From Streptomyces sp. MH60 (GTDB taxonomy: Bacteria; Actinomycetota; Actinomycetes; Streptomycetales; Streptomycetaceae): a stretch of 60,370 bases of DNA. Where the stretch lies: positions 1 through 60,370 of the forward strand of contig NZ_MULI01000044.1 of NCBI RefSeq assembly GCF_002939385.1, read 5' to 3'. Of the stretch, positions 1 to 12,315 are shown in pieces. A model generated the notes under the pieces. It did no database searches. It was not told the origin of the DNA and worked only from the letters and a program-made list of their open reading frames with translations. The first letter of the stretch is position 1, and every line of letters starts with the position of its first letter. Position numbers and translations under genes: made by a program.

Positions 1-681
1 ACCTCGCTGGCCCGTGAGGCCGCCGCCGTCGGCCGGGCCCTGGAGGCCGGGGACGTCGCGGCGGCCCGGGCGCGGCTGCCGCACCTGTGCGGGCGGGACC
101 CGCAGGCGCTGGACGCCGACGGCGTCGCCAGGGCCGTCGTGGAGTCCGTCGCCGAGAACACCTCGGACGCGGTCGTGGGCGCCCTGGTGTGGGGCGCCGT
201 GGCGGGCGTGCCGGGGCTGCTCGGTTTCCGGGCCGTCAACACGCTGGACGCCATGGTCGGCCACAAGCCGCCCAGGTACCGCCGCTACGGCTGGGCCTCG
301 GCCCGCCTGGACGACCTCGCGGGCTGGCCGGGCGCCCGTCTGACCGCCGTCCTGACCACCGTGGCCGGTGGCGACCCGCGGGGCGCGGCGCGGGCCTGGC
401 GCGCGGACGCCGCACGGCACCCGAGCCCCAACGCGGGGCCCGTGGAGGCCTCGTTCGCCGGTGCCCTGGGCGTGCGGCTCGGCGGGACGCTCTCCTACGG
501 CGGGCGGGTCGAGCACCGGCCCGTCCTCAACGGCGCCGCGGGGCGCCCGGTACGGGCCGGTTCCGGCGACATCGACCGGGCGGTACGGCTGTCCCGGCGC
601 GTGAGCTGGCTGGCGCTGGGCGTGTGCGCGGGCGCACGGCTGCTCGCGCGCGGCATCGTCAGGAAGGGACGTACGTCATGA
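1..681 (+). CDS. cobD: Adenosylcobinamide-phosphate synthase CobD/CbiB (5' truncated by window)
   Basis: This is the C-terminal part of the integral membrane enzyme that joins adenosylcobyric acid to the aminopropanol (phosphate) arm in cobalamin synthesis. Frame 1 is open from base 1 and carries the family signatures ESVAENTSDAVVGAL, the NTLDAMVGHKP block and a C-terminal NGAAGRPV stretch. About 226 codons are visible, so roughly the first third lies outside the window. The stop overlaps the cobQ start (ATGA, 678-681), which indicates translational coupling. Family assignment is firm; topology cannot be judged from the fragment. Confidence 0.93.
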   Translation, partial: TSLAREAAAVGRALEAGDVAAARARLPHLCGRDPQALDADGVARAVVESVAENTSDAVVGALVWGAVAGVPGLLGFRAVNTLDAMVGHKPPRYRRYGWASARLDDLAGWPGARLTAVLTTVAGGDPRGAARAWRADAARHPSPNAGPVEASFAGALGVRLGGTLSYGGRVEHRPVLNGAAGRPVRAGSGDIDRAVRLSRRVSWLALGVCAGARLLARGIVRKGRTS

Positions 682-2182
682 TCGGTGGTCTGCTCGTCGC
701 CGGCACCACCTCCGACGCCGGCAAGAGCGTCGTCACCGCCGGGATCTGCCGCTGGCTGGTGCGGCAGGGCGTGAAGGTGGCGCCGTTCAAGGCGCAGAAC
801 ATGTCGCTGAACTCCTTCGTGACCCGCGAGGGCGCGGAGATCGGGCGGGCGCAGGCCATGCAGGCCCAGGCCTGCCGGGTGGAGCCGACCGCGCACATGA
901 ACCCGGTGCTGCTCAAGCCCGGCGGGGAGCGCAGCAGCCAGGTCGTACTGCTCGGCAGGCCGGTCGGCGAGATGAGCGCCCGCGGCTACCACGGCGGGCG
1001 CCAGGAGCGGCTGCTCGGCACGGTGCTCGACTCGCTCGCCGAACTCCGTGCCACGTACGACGCGGTGATCTGCGAGGGGGCGGGCAGCCCGGCCGAGATC
1101 AACCTGCGCCGCACCGACATCGTGAACATGGGGATCGCCCGGGGCGCCGGACTCCCGGTCCTGGTCGTCGGCGACATCGACCGCGGGGGCGTCTTCGCCT
1201 CCTTCTTCGGCACGGTGGCGCTGCTGGCCCCGGAGGACCAGGCGCTGGTCGCCGGGTTCCTGGTCAACAAGTTCCGGGGCGACGTGTCGCTGCTGGAGCC
1301 GGGCCTCGACATGCTGCACGGCCTCACCGGGCGGCGGACGTACGGTGTGCTGCCGTTCCGGCACGGGCTCGGCATCGACGAGGAGGACGGACTGCGGGTC
1401 TCCCTGCGCGGGACCGTGCGGGAGTCGGTGGTCGCGCCGCCCGTCGGCGAGGACGTGCTGCGGGTCGCCGTCTGCGCGGTGCCGCTGATGTCCAACTTCA
1501 CGGACGTGGACGCGCTGGCCGCCGAACCGGGTGTCGTGGTGCGGTTCGTGGACCGGCCGGAGGAGCTGGCCGACGCGGACCTGGTGGTCGTGCCGGGGAC
1601 GCGGGGGACGGTGCGGGCGCTGGAGTGGCTGCGGGAGCGGGGGCTCGCGGACGCGATCGTCCGCAGGGTCGCCGAACAGCGGCCCGTGCTCGGCGTCTGC
1701 GGCGGCTTCCAGCTCCTCGGGGAGCACATCGAGGACGAGGTCGAGTCCCGCGCCGGGCACGTGGACGGGCTCGGGCTGCTGCCCGTGCGGGTCCGGTTCG
1801 CCCGCGAGAAGACCCTCACCCGGCCGGTGGGCGAGGCCCTCGGCGAGCGCGTCGAGGGGTACGAGATCCACCACGGGGTCGCCGAAGTCGCAGGGGGCGA
1901 TCCCTTCTTGGACGGCTGCCGGGTCGGCCAGACCTGGGGCACGCACTGGCACGGTTCGCTGGAGTCGGACGGCTTCCGGCGGGCGTTCCTGCGCGAGGTG
2001 GCCGCCGCCGCGGGCCGCCGCTTCGTGCCGGCCCCCGACACCTCGTTCGCCGCGCTGCGCGAGGAGCAGCTCGACCGGCTCGGCGACCTGATCGAACACC
2101 ACGCGGACACGGACGCGCTGTGGCGGCTCATCGAGTCCGGCGCGCCGCAAGGACTGCCCTTCATTCCACCGGGAGCGCCCGC

Positions 2183-2186
<4 letters not shown>
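678..2186 (+). CDS. cobQ: Cobyric acid synthase CobQ
   Basis: A glutamine-dependent amidotransferase of 502 aa that amidates positions b, d, e and g of adenosylcobyrinic acid a,c-diamide. The N-terminal dethiobiotin-synthetase-like ATPase domain starts with GTTSDAGKSVV (about residues 8-18). The C-terminal class I glutamine amidotransferase-like domain has its nucleophile Cys at about residue 341 in GVCGGFQLLG and a late EIHHG motif. The length is normal for the family. The ATG overlaps the cobD stop by four bases, and the stop overlaps the cobN ATG in the same way. It acts in the cytoplasm just before the CobD step. Confidence 0.96.
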
Positions 2187-5832
<3,646 letters not shown>

Positions 5833-5836
<4 letters not shown>

Positions 5837-7856
5837 GTACCCCGTTCCCGTTCACGGCCGTCGTGGGCCAGGACGACCTGCGGCTCGCGCTGCTGCTGAA
5901 CGCCGTCTCCCCGGCCGTCGGCGGTGTGCTGGTCCGCGGCGAGAAGGGCACCGCGAAGTCCACGGCCGTGCGGGCGCTGTCGGCGCTGATGCCGGAGGTG
6001 GACGTCGTCTCCGGGTGCCGCTTCTCCTGTGACCCCGACTCCCCCGACCCGGGCTGCCCGGACGGCCCGCACGAGCCGGGCGCGTTCGCGTCGCGCCCGG
6101 CCCGGATGGTCGAGCTGCCCGTCGGCGCCTCCGAGGACCGGCTGGTGGGTGCCCTGGACATCGAGCGCGCGCTGGCGGAGGGCGTGAAGGCCTTCGAGCC
6201 GGGCCTGCTGGCCGACGCGCACCGCGGGATCCTGTACGTCGACGAGGTCAACCTGCTCCACGACCACCTCGTGGACCTGCTGCTGGACGCCGCCGCCATG
6301 GGCGCCTCGTACGTCGAACGCGAGGGCGTGTCGGTGCGGCATGCCGCGCGGTTCCTGCTCGTCGGGACGATGAACCCCGAAGAGGGCGAGCTGCGCCCGC
6401 AGTTGCTGGACCGGTTCGGCCTGACCGTCGAGGTCGCCGCCTCGCGCGAGCCCGACCAGCGCGTGGAGGTCGTACGGCGCCGGCTGGCCCACGACGACGA
6501 CCCGGCCGGTTTCGCGGTGCGCTGGGCCGACGAGGAGGCCGCCGTACGGGCGCGGATCGTGGCGGCGCGGGAGCTGTTGCCGTCGGTGCGGCTGGGCGAC
6601 GGGGCGCTGCGGCAGATCGCGGCGACGTGTGCCGCCTTCGAGGTGGACGGCATGCGGGCCGACATCGTGATGGCGCGGACGGCGACCGCGCTGGCGGCCT
6701 GGGCCGGGCGGACGGAGGTGCTCGCGGAGGACGTGCGGCAGGCGGCACTGCTCGCGCTCCCGCACCGGCGGCGGCGCAATCCGTTCGACGCGCCGGGGCT
6801 CGACGAGGACAAGCTGGACGAGACGCTGGAGGAGTTCGGCGGGCAGGACGGGGACGGGCCCGACGGGGACGACGATCCCGACCCGGGTCCCGGCGGCGGT
6901 CCCGGTGGACAGCCCGAGCCCGACGACGCGCCGCCGGGTGACGGCGACGCCGCCGCGCGTCCCGAGGCCGGGGAGGACGGGGAGCCGCAGCCGTCCGGCG
7001 GTGCCGGGGAGCAGTCCCCCGCGCGGGCCGCCGAGCCGTTCCGGACCAAGGTGCTGAGCGTGCCGGGGCTCGGCGAGGGTGCCGCCGGGCGGCGTTCGCG
7101 GGCGCGGGCCGAGCACGGGCGGACCATCGGGGCCCGGCGGCCCCGGGGGGCGCTGACCAAGCTGCACCTTGCGGCGACCGTGCAGGCCGCCGCCCCGCAC
7201 CAGCGGGCGCGGGGGCGCAGCGGGCCGGGGCTCGTGGTGCGCCGGGACGATCTGCGGCAGGCGACGCGCGAGGGGCGTGAGGGCAACCTCGTGCTGTTCG
7301 TCGTGGACGCCTCCGGGTCGATGGCCGCGCGGCAGCGGATGGGCGCCGTCAAGGGTGCCGTGCTGTCGCTGCTGCTGGACGCCTACCAGCGGCGGGACAA
7401 GGTGGGTCTGGTGACCTTCCGGGGTGCGGCCGCCGACCTGGTGCTGCCGCCGACCTCGTCGGTGGACGCGGCGGCGGTCCGCCTGGAGTCGCTGCCGACC
7501 GGGGGGCGTACGCCGCTCGCGGCCGGGCTGCTCAAGGCGCACGAGGTGCTGCGGGTGGAGCGGCTGCGGGATCCCGCGCGGCGGGCGCTGGTCGTGGTGG
7601 GACGGACGGGCGGGCGACCGGGGGCCCGGAGCCCGTCGCGCTGGCGGGGCGTGCCGCGCGGCTGTTCGCCGCCGAGGGCACCGCCTCGGTGGTCGTCGAC
7701 TGCGAGTCGGGGCCGGTGCGGCTCGGGCTCGCCGGGCAGCTCGCGGGTGAACTGGGCGGTACGGCGGTGACGCTGGACGAGCTGCGGGCCGACTCGATCG
7801 CCGGGCTCGTGAAGGACGTGCGGGGCAGCAGGCTGGGCAGCGGGAGGGCCGCGTAA
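5833..7856 (+). CDS. AAA+/VWA chelatase subunit (ChlI/ChlD fusion type, CobS/CobT equivalent), frameshifted near its end as written
   Basis: This is the motor subunit partnering CobN. The N-terminal MoxR/ChlI-type AAA+ domain has Walker A GEKGTAKST (about residues 37-45) and Walker B ILYVDEVNLL. A low-complexity Asp/Gly/Pro linker follows (about 340-400), then a von Willebrand A domain with MIDAS motif DASGS (about 492). The GTG start overlaps cobN. In the start frame the gene ends at 7770 with a scrambled tail. Adding one base between 7600 and 7601 restores a TDGRATGG MIDAS block and an 84-codon tail ending in GSGRAA at a TAA (7854-7856) that overlaps the cobO ATG. Either a single-base sequencing error or a genuine disruption explains this. 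Confidence 0.85.
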
Positions 7857-8455
7857 TGCCGCAGGGGAAACCGAGTGTCGTACCGGACGACGGGCTGACG
7901 ACCCGTCAGCGGCGCAACCGTCCGCTGGTCGTGGTGCACACGGGCATCGGGAAGGGCAAGTCCACCGCCGCCTTCGGGCTGGCGCTGCGCGCCTGGAACC
8001 AGGGGTGGCCGATCGGGGTGTTCCAGTTCGTCAAGTCGGCCAAGTGGAAGGTCGGCGAGGAGAACGCGCTGCGGGTGCTGGGCGCCAGCGGCGAGGGCGG
8101 GTCGGTCGACTGGCACAAGATGGGCGAGGGCTGGTCCTGGGTCCAGCGCGACGCGCAGCTGGACAACGAGGAGAAGGCCCGGGAGGGCTGGGAGCAGGTC
8201 AAGCGGGACCTGGCCGCCGAGACGTACAAGCTGTACGTGCTGGACGAGTTCGCCTATCCGATGCACTGGGGGTGGGTCGACACCGACGAGGTGGTGTCCG
8301 TGCTGCGGGAGCGGCCGGGGACCCAGCACGTCGTGATCACCGGGCGGAACGCGCCCGACGCGCTGGTGGAGTGCGCCGACCTCGTCACCGACATGTCCAA
8401 GGTCAAGCACCCGATGGACACCGGGCAGAAGGGGCAGAGGGGCATCGAGTGGTGA
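7856..8455 (+). CDS. cobO: Cob(I)yrinic acid a,c-diamide adenosyltransferase CobO (CobA/BtuR family)
   Basis: This enzyme (199 aa) transfers the adenosyl group of ATP to the reduced cobalt, making the Co-C bond. An N-terminal extension rich in basic residues precedes the P-loop TGIGKGKSTAAFG (about residues 30-42). Other family hallmarks are FQFVKSAKW, a central DEFAYPM block and a late VITGRNAP motif. The length is typical. The start codon shares a base with the TAA of the chelatase gene in its corrected frame (TAATG). The stop overlaps the GTG of cobB. It is cytoplasmic and acts between cobalt insertion and CobQ. Confidence 0.95.
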   Translation: MPQGKPSVVPDDGLTTRQRRNRPLVVVHTGIGKGKSTAAFGLALRAWNQGWPIGVFQFVKSAKWKVGEENALRVLGASGEGGSVDWHKMGEGWSWVQRDAQLDNEEKAREGWEQVKRDLAAETYKLYVLDEFAYPMHWGWVDTDEVVSVLRERPGTQHVVITGRNAPDALVECADLVTDMSKVKHPMDTGQKGQRGIEW

Positions 8456-9930
8456 CCTCCGCCGACTCCGACTCCCGCTCCCACGCCCACTCCGCCGTGC
8501 CCCGGCTGGTCGTCGCCGCGCCCTCGTCCGGGAGCGGCAAGACCACCGTCGCCACCGGGCTGATGGCCGCGCTCGCCGGGCGCGGGCTCGCCGTGTCGCC
8601 GCACAAGGTCGGGCCGGACTACATCGATCCCGGCTACCACGCGCTCGCCACCGGGCGGGTGGGCCGCAACCTCGACGCCTACCTGTGCGGGCCCGAGCTG
8701 GTCGGACCGCTCTTCCTGCACGGGGCGCGCGGCTGCGACATCGCCGTGGTCGAGGGCGTGATGGGGCTGTACGACGGGGCCGCCGGGGAGGGCGAGCTGG
8801 CGTCCACCGCGCAGGTCGCGAAGCTGCTGCGGGCGCCGGTGGTGCTGGTCGTGGACGCGTCGTCGCAGTCGCGGTCGGTGGCGGCGCTGGTGCACGGGTT
8901 CGTGAGCTGGGACCCGGAGGTGCGGATCGGCGGCGTGATCCTGAACAAGGTCGCGTCGGACCGGCACGAGGTGCTGCTGCGGGAGGCGGTGGACTCCGTC
9001 GGGGTGCCGGTGCTGGGGGTGTTGCGGAGGGCTCCGCAGGTCGACGTGCCGTCGCGGCATCTGGGGCTGGTTCCCGTAGCCGAGCGGCGTTCGCAGGCGG
9101 TGGGGGCGGTTGCGGCCATGGCCGGGCAGGTCGCCGACGGGTGCGATCTGGAGGCGCTGGTCGGGCTGGCGCGGACTGCCGGGGCGTTGGCTGGTGCGGC
9201 TTGGGATGCGGCCGAGGCCCTGGTTTCCTCGCCCCCGCCGCCCCGTCCCGTCCCGTCCCCGGGGGCTGCTGCCCCCGGACCCCCGCTTCGGCCTGGACGA
9301 CCTCGTCCTCGAACGCCGGACGGGCTGAGGGAGCGCGTCGCCGTCGCCGGTGGGCCCGCCTTCACCTTCTCCTACGCCGAGCACACCGAGCTGCTCGCCG
9401 CCGCCGGGGCCGAGGTCGTCACGTTCGACCCGTTGCGGGACGAGGAACTGCCGGAAGGGACCGCCGGGCTGGTGATCGGGGGCGGGTTCCCCGAGGTGTA
9501 CGCCTCCGAGCTGTCCGCCAACGAGGGGCTGCGGAAGTCCGTCGCCGAGCTGGCGCTCAGCGGTGCTCCCGTCGCCGCCGAGTGTGCGGGGCTGCTGTAT
9601 CTGTGCCGGGAGCTGGACGGGTTGCCGATGTGCGGGGTGCTGGACGCCTCCGCCCGGATGTCGGAGCGGCTGACGCTGGGCTACCGGGACGCCGTGGCCG
9701 TGTCCGACAGCGTGCTGGCCGGGGCGGGGACGCGGCTGCGGGGGCACGAGTTCCACCGGACGGTCGTGGAGCCGGGGGCCGGGGCGGCGCCGGCGTGGGG
9801 GATGCGGGCGCCCGAGCGGCGCGTCGAGGGATTTGTGGAGCGCGGTGTGCACGCGAGCTATCTGCACACGCACTGGGCGGCCGAGCCCGGTGTCGCCCGT
9901 CGGTTCGTGGAGAGGTGCCGGACGTCATGA
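8452..9930 (+). CDS. cobB: Cobyrinic/hydrogenobyrinic acid a,c-diamide synthase CobB, with a repeat-derived linker
   Basis: A glutamine-dependent amidation enzyme for side chains a and c (492 aa). The N-terminal ATPase domain has PSSGSGKTTVATG (about residues 23-35) and HKVGPDYIDPGYH. The C-terminal amidotransferase domain has its Cys at about residue 378 in AAECAGLLYL and a final SYLHTHW motif. Between them, codons about 258-293 (9223-9330) encode a Pro/Arg-rich stretch that is a copy of a dispersed intergenic repeat, also present at 59581-59688. The repeat is in frame, so the protein gains a flexible linker and both catalytic domains stay intact. GTG at 8452 is chosen because it overlaps the cobO stop; GTG at 8449 is also possible. 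Confidence 0.94.
   Translation: MTSADSDSRSHAHSAVPRLVVAAPSSGSGKTTVATGLMAALAGRGLAVSPHKVGPDYIDPGYHALATGRVGRNLDAYLCGPELVGPLFLHGARGCDIAVVEGVMGLYDGAAGEGELASTAQVAKLLRAPVVLVVDASSQSRSVAALVHGFVSWDPEVRIGGVILNKVASDRHEVLLREAVDSVGVPVLGVLRRAPQVDVPSRHLGLVPVAERRSQAVGAVAAMAGQVADGCDLEALVGLARTAGALAGAAWDAAEALVSSPPPPRPVPSPGAAAPGPPLRPGRPRPRTPDGLRERVAVAGGPAFTFSYAEHTELLAAAGAEVVTFDPLRDEELPEGTAGLVIGGGFPEVYASELSANEGLRKSVAELALSGAPVAAECAGLLYLCRELDGLPMCGVLDASARMSERLTLGYRDAVAVSDSVLAGAGTRLRGHEFHRTVVEPGAGAAPAWGMRAPERRVEGFVERGVHASYLHTHWAAEPGVARRFVERCRTS
9223..9330 (+). repeat. Dispersed repeat (SSNAGRA-type), copy inside cobB
   Basis: About 108 bp from GTTTCCTCGCCCCCGCCGCC to GAACGCCGGACGGGCTGA, closely matching the reverse complement of 59581-59688. 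It contains the perfect stem CCGGGGGC-tgct-GCCCCCGG. The copy is in frame with cobB and encodes the Pro/Arg-rich interdomain linker. I recognise this as a repeat common in Streptomyces intergenic regions, from memory. Confidence 0.85.
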
Positions 9931-10658
9931 GCAGCAGACTGATCGGTGTGGGGGTCGGGCCCGGGGATCCGGAGCTGGTGACCGTGAAGGGGGTCAACGC
10001 GCTTCGCGGCGCCGATGTCGTGGTCGTGCCCGTGATGGACTCCGGTGAACGCGGGCGCGCCGAGGCGACGGTGCTGCACTACGTGGGCGGTGAGAAGGTC
10101 GTACGGGTCGTGTTCGCGCTGAACGAGCGCACCGACCGGGCGCGGCGCGAGGCGGCCTGGGACGCGGCCGGGGAGCGGGTGGCCGGGCTGCTGCGGGAGC
10201 ACGCCGCCGTGGCCTTCGCGACCATCGGTGATCCCAACGTGTACTCGACCTTCACCTATCTCGCGCAGACCGTCGGCGCGCTGGTGCCGGGCACCGTCGT
10301 GGAGACCGTGCCGGGGATCACCGCCATGCAGGACCTCGCGGCGCGGTCGGGGGCCGTACTGACCGAGGGCACCGAGCCGTTGACGCTGGTGCCGGTCACC
10401 GCGGGGGCCGCCGTGCTCAAGGAGGCGCTGCACGGGCCGGGCACGGTCGTCGCCTACAAGTTCGGCCGGCAGGCGGCCGAGGTGGCCGAGGCGCTGCGGG
10501 AGAGCGGGCGGCTGGACGACGCCGTGTGGGGGTCGGCGCTCGGGCTGCCCGAGGAGTCCGTACGGCCCGCCGGCGAGCTGGACGGGGCGCCGTTGCCGTA
10601 TCTGTCGACGCTCATCGCGCCCGCCCGGCGCGAGGGCGGGCGGGGCGGGAAGCTGTGA
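9927..10658 (+). CDS. cobI: Precorrin-2 C20-methyltransferase CobI/CbiL
   Basis: A SAM-dependent methyltransferase (243 aa) that methylates C-20 of precorrin-2, the first committed corrin-forming step. It shows the tetrapyrrole methylase N-terminal GVGVGPGDPELVTVKG motif, the central FATIGDPNVYSTFTYL block and the VETVPGITAMQDLAARSG motif typical of CobI/CbiL. The length agrees with the family. The start overlaps the cobB stop by four bases. It is the last gene of the first cob transcription unit, meeting the ZIP gene tail to tail with only 20 bp between stops. Confidence 0.94.
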   Translation: MSSRLIGVGVGPGDPELVTVKGVNALRGADVVVVPVMDSGERGRAEATVLHYVGGEKVVRVVFALNERTDRARREAAWDAAGERVAGLLREHAAVAFATIGDPNVYSTFTYLAQTVGALVPGTVVETVPGITAMQDLAARSGAVLTEGTEPLTLVPVTAGAAVLKEALHGPGTVVAYKFGRQAAEVAEALRESGRLDDAVWGSALGLPEESVRPAGELDGAPLPYLSTLIAPARREGGRGGKL

Positions 10659-10678
10659 ACGTCCGTGGTGCGCGGCGC

Positions 10679-11407
10679 TCACTCGGCGATGCCCACGACC
10701 AGCCAGATGAACGCCGCGCCCGCGACCGTGCACAGCAGGGTCGAGCGGGCGGGGTGCTCGTGGTGGGCCTCGGGGAGGATCTCGGCCGCGGCGAGGTACA
10801 GGAGCACGCCGCCGAACAGGCCGAGATAGGCGCCGAGCGCACCCTCCGGGATGGTGAACAGGAGGGTGGAGGCCGCGCCGACGACGGGGGCCAGCGCGTC
10901 GGCGACGAGCATCGCGACGGCCCGGCGGCGGGCGTTGCCGTACAGGCTGGTCAGTGTGTAGGTGTTGAAGCCGTCCGCGAAGTCGTGGGCGATCACCGCC
11001 ATCGCGACCGCCGCGCCCATGCCGCCGCCGACCTGGAAGGCCGCGCCGATCGCCACGCCGTCCATGGCGCTGTGACCGACCATCGCGGCCGCGGCCGTCA
11101 GGCCCACCTCGGGCGAGCGGTGGCCGTGCTCGTCGGCTCCGTGTGCGGCGCGGCGGGCCGCCAGCAGGCGTTCCACCAGGTGCGCGAGCAGGAATCCGGC
11201 GACGAAGAGCAGCAGGGCGGCGGGCACGCCGAACACCTCGTCGCCCGCCGCCTGCAGGGCCTCCGGCAGCAGGTCGAGGCCGACCACGCCCAGCATGAGG
11301 CCGCCGGCCAGGCCCAGGACGAGGTGGCGCCGGTCGGTCACGCGCTGGGCCGTCCAGCCGCCGGCCAGCGTCATCAGGAACGCGCCGAGCGCGACGAAGA
11401 CCGCCAT
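10679..11407 (-). CDS. ZIP-family divalent metal transporter
   Basis: A polytopic membrane protein of about 243 aa that would import a divalent cation. Hydrophobic segments alternate through the whole length. The metal-site helices show the ZIP pattern, with VGHSAMDGVAIGAAF in one segment and AVIAHDFADGFNTY in the next, where His, Asp and Glu line the channel. A short His-rich loop (ADEHGHRS) lies between segments. The ATG at 11407 is preferred because the hydrophobic N-terminus starts there; TTG at 11458 and GTG at 11428 are alternatives. The gene is embedded in the cob cluster on the opposite strand, suggesting cobalt or zinc supply, but substrate is not shown by sequence. Confidence 0.85.
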   Translation of the reverse strand: MAVFVALGAFLMTLAGGWTAQRVTDRRHLVLGLAGGLMLGVVGLDLLPEALQAAGDEVFGVPAALLLFVAGFLLAHLVERLLAARRAAHGADEHGHRSPEVGLTAAAAMVGHSAMDGVAIGAAFQVGGGMGAAVAMAVIAHDFADGFNTYTLTSLYGNARRRAVAMLVADALAPVVGAASTLLFTIPEGALGAYLGLFGGVLLYLAAAEILPEAHHEHPARSTLLCTVAGAAFIWLVVGIAE

Positions 11408-11502
11408 GGGCCCTTGGTATCCGATCACGTCGCGTTCACGCGCGTACGACAGCAGCAACCGCAGTAAATATGCGCAGGACGCACAGGAGAGGACCGAAAA
11501 CG
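11408..11502. promoter_or_regulatory. Divergent promoter region between zip gene and cobM, with a 12-bp dyad
   Basis: This 95-bp interval separates the ZIP transporter (minus strand) from cobM (plus strand) and must hold both promoters. It contains a dyad CGCGT-tc-ACGCG at 11431-11442, a possible operator. The cobM ATG at 11503 follows a good ribosome binding site (GGAGAGGA, about 11486-11493). No cobalamin riboswitch core (B12 box, long structured leader) can be fitted in so short a leader. Confidence 0.4.
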
Positions 11503-12315
11503 ATGGATTCCGAGGCCAAGGTGACCTTCGTCGGTGCCGGTCCCGGCGCCGCCGACCTGCTGACGTTCCGTGCGGCGCGCGCCATCGCCGAGGCGGACGT
11601 GGTGATCTGGGCGGCGAGCCTCGTCCAGGCGGAGGTGCTCCAGCACGCGCGGGAGGGCGCCGAGGTGCTGGACTCGGCGACGATGTCGCTGGAGGACGTC
11701 GTCGCCGTCTACCGGCGGGCGCGGCAGGAGGGGCTGCGGGTGGCCCGCATCCACTCCGGCGACCCGGCGCTGTGGGGCGGCACGCAGGAGCAACTCGACC
11801 GGTGCGCGGAGATCGGCGTCGCGACCGAGGTGGTGCCCGGTGTCTCCGCGTTCTCCGCGGTCGCCGCGCTCGTGCGGCGGGAGCTGACGATCCCGGAGGT
11901 CGCGCAGTCCGTGGTCCTCACCCGGCTCGGCGGGGGCAAGACGCCGATGCCGCCCGGGGAGGAGGTCCGCGAGTTCGCGAAGCACGGCACGACGATGGCG
12001 GTCTTCCTGTCGGCGGCCCGCAGCGGCCAGCTGGTGCGGGAGCTGCTGGAGGGCGGCTATCCGACGGAGACGCCGGTCGTCGTCGCCTATCAGGCCACCT
12101 GGCCCGAGGAGCTGGTCGTGCGGTGCACGATCGGGACGCTGGAGGAGACGGTCAAGGAGCACAAGCTCTGGAAGCACACCCTGTTCCTGGTCGGCCCGGC
12201 CCTCGACGCGCACGGCACCCGCTCGCACCTCTACCACCCGGGGCACTTCCACGGCTATCGCAAGGCCGACCCCGAGGCGCGCCGGGAACTGCGCTCGCGG
12301 GGTGCGAGCACGTGA
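11503..12315 (+). CDS. cobM: Precorrin-4 C11-methyltransferase CobM/CbiF
   Basis: A SAM-dependent methylase (270 aa) adding the C-11 methyl group to precorrin-4. It has VTFVGAGPGAADLLTFR near the N-terminus, the ARIHSGDPALWGGTQEQ block and VVPGVSAFSAVAA, all diagnostic of CobM/CbiF. The start at 11503 has a Shine-Dalgarno sequence (GGAGAGGA). An upstream in-frame ATG at 11470 would add eleven residues ahead of the methylase fold and lacks a ribosome site. The stop overlaps the GTG of cobL. It opens the second half of the cob cluster after the divergent ZIP gene. Confidence 0.95.
   Translation: MDSEAKVTFVGAGPGAADLLTFRAARAIAEADVVIWAASLVQAEVLQHAREGAEVLDSATMSLEDVVAVYRRARQEGLRVARIHSGDPALWGGTQEQLDRCAEIGVATEVVPGVSAFSAVAALVRRELTIPEVAQSVVLTRLGGGKTPMPPGEEVREFAKHGTTMAVFLSAARSGQLVRELLEGGYPTETPVVVAYQATWPEELVVRCTIGTLEETVKEHKLWKHTLFLVGPALDAHGTRSHLYHPGHFHGYRKADPEARRELRSRGAST

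Noticed and set aside
87..677. N-terminal extension of cobQ in its frame, giving a 699-residue protein
   Set aside because: The upstream part overlaps cobD in another frame and is Arg/Gly-rich nonsense; cobQ starts at 678, where it overlaps the cobD stop.
11408..11502. Cobalamin riboswitch before cobM or the ZIP gene
   Set aside because: The gap is only 95 bp and lacks a B12 box and the multi-stem core; any riboswitch of the cluster would lie upstream of this window.
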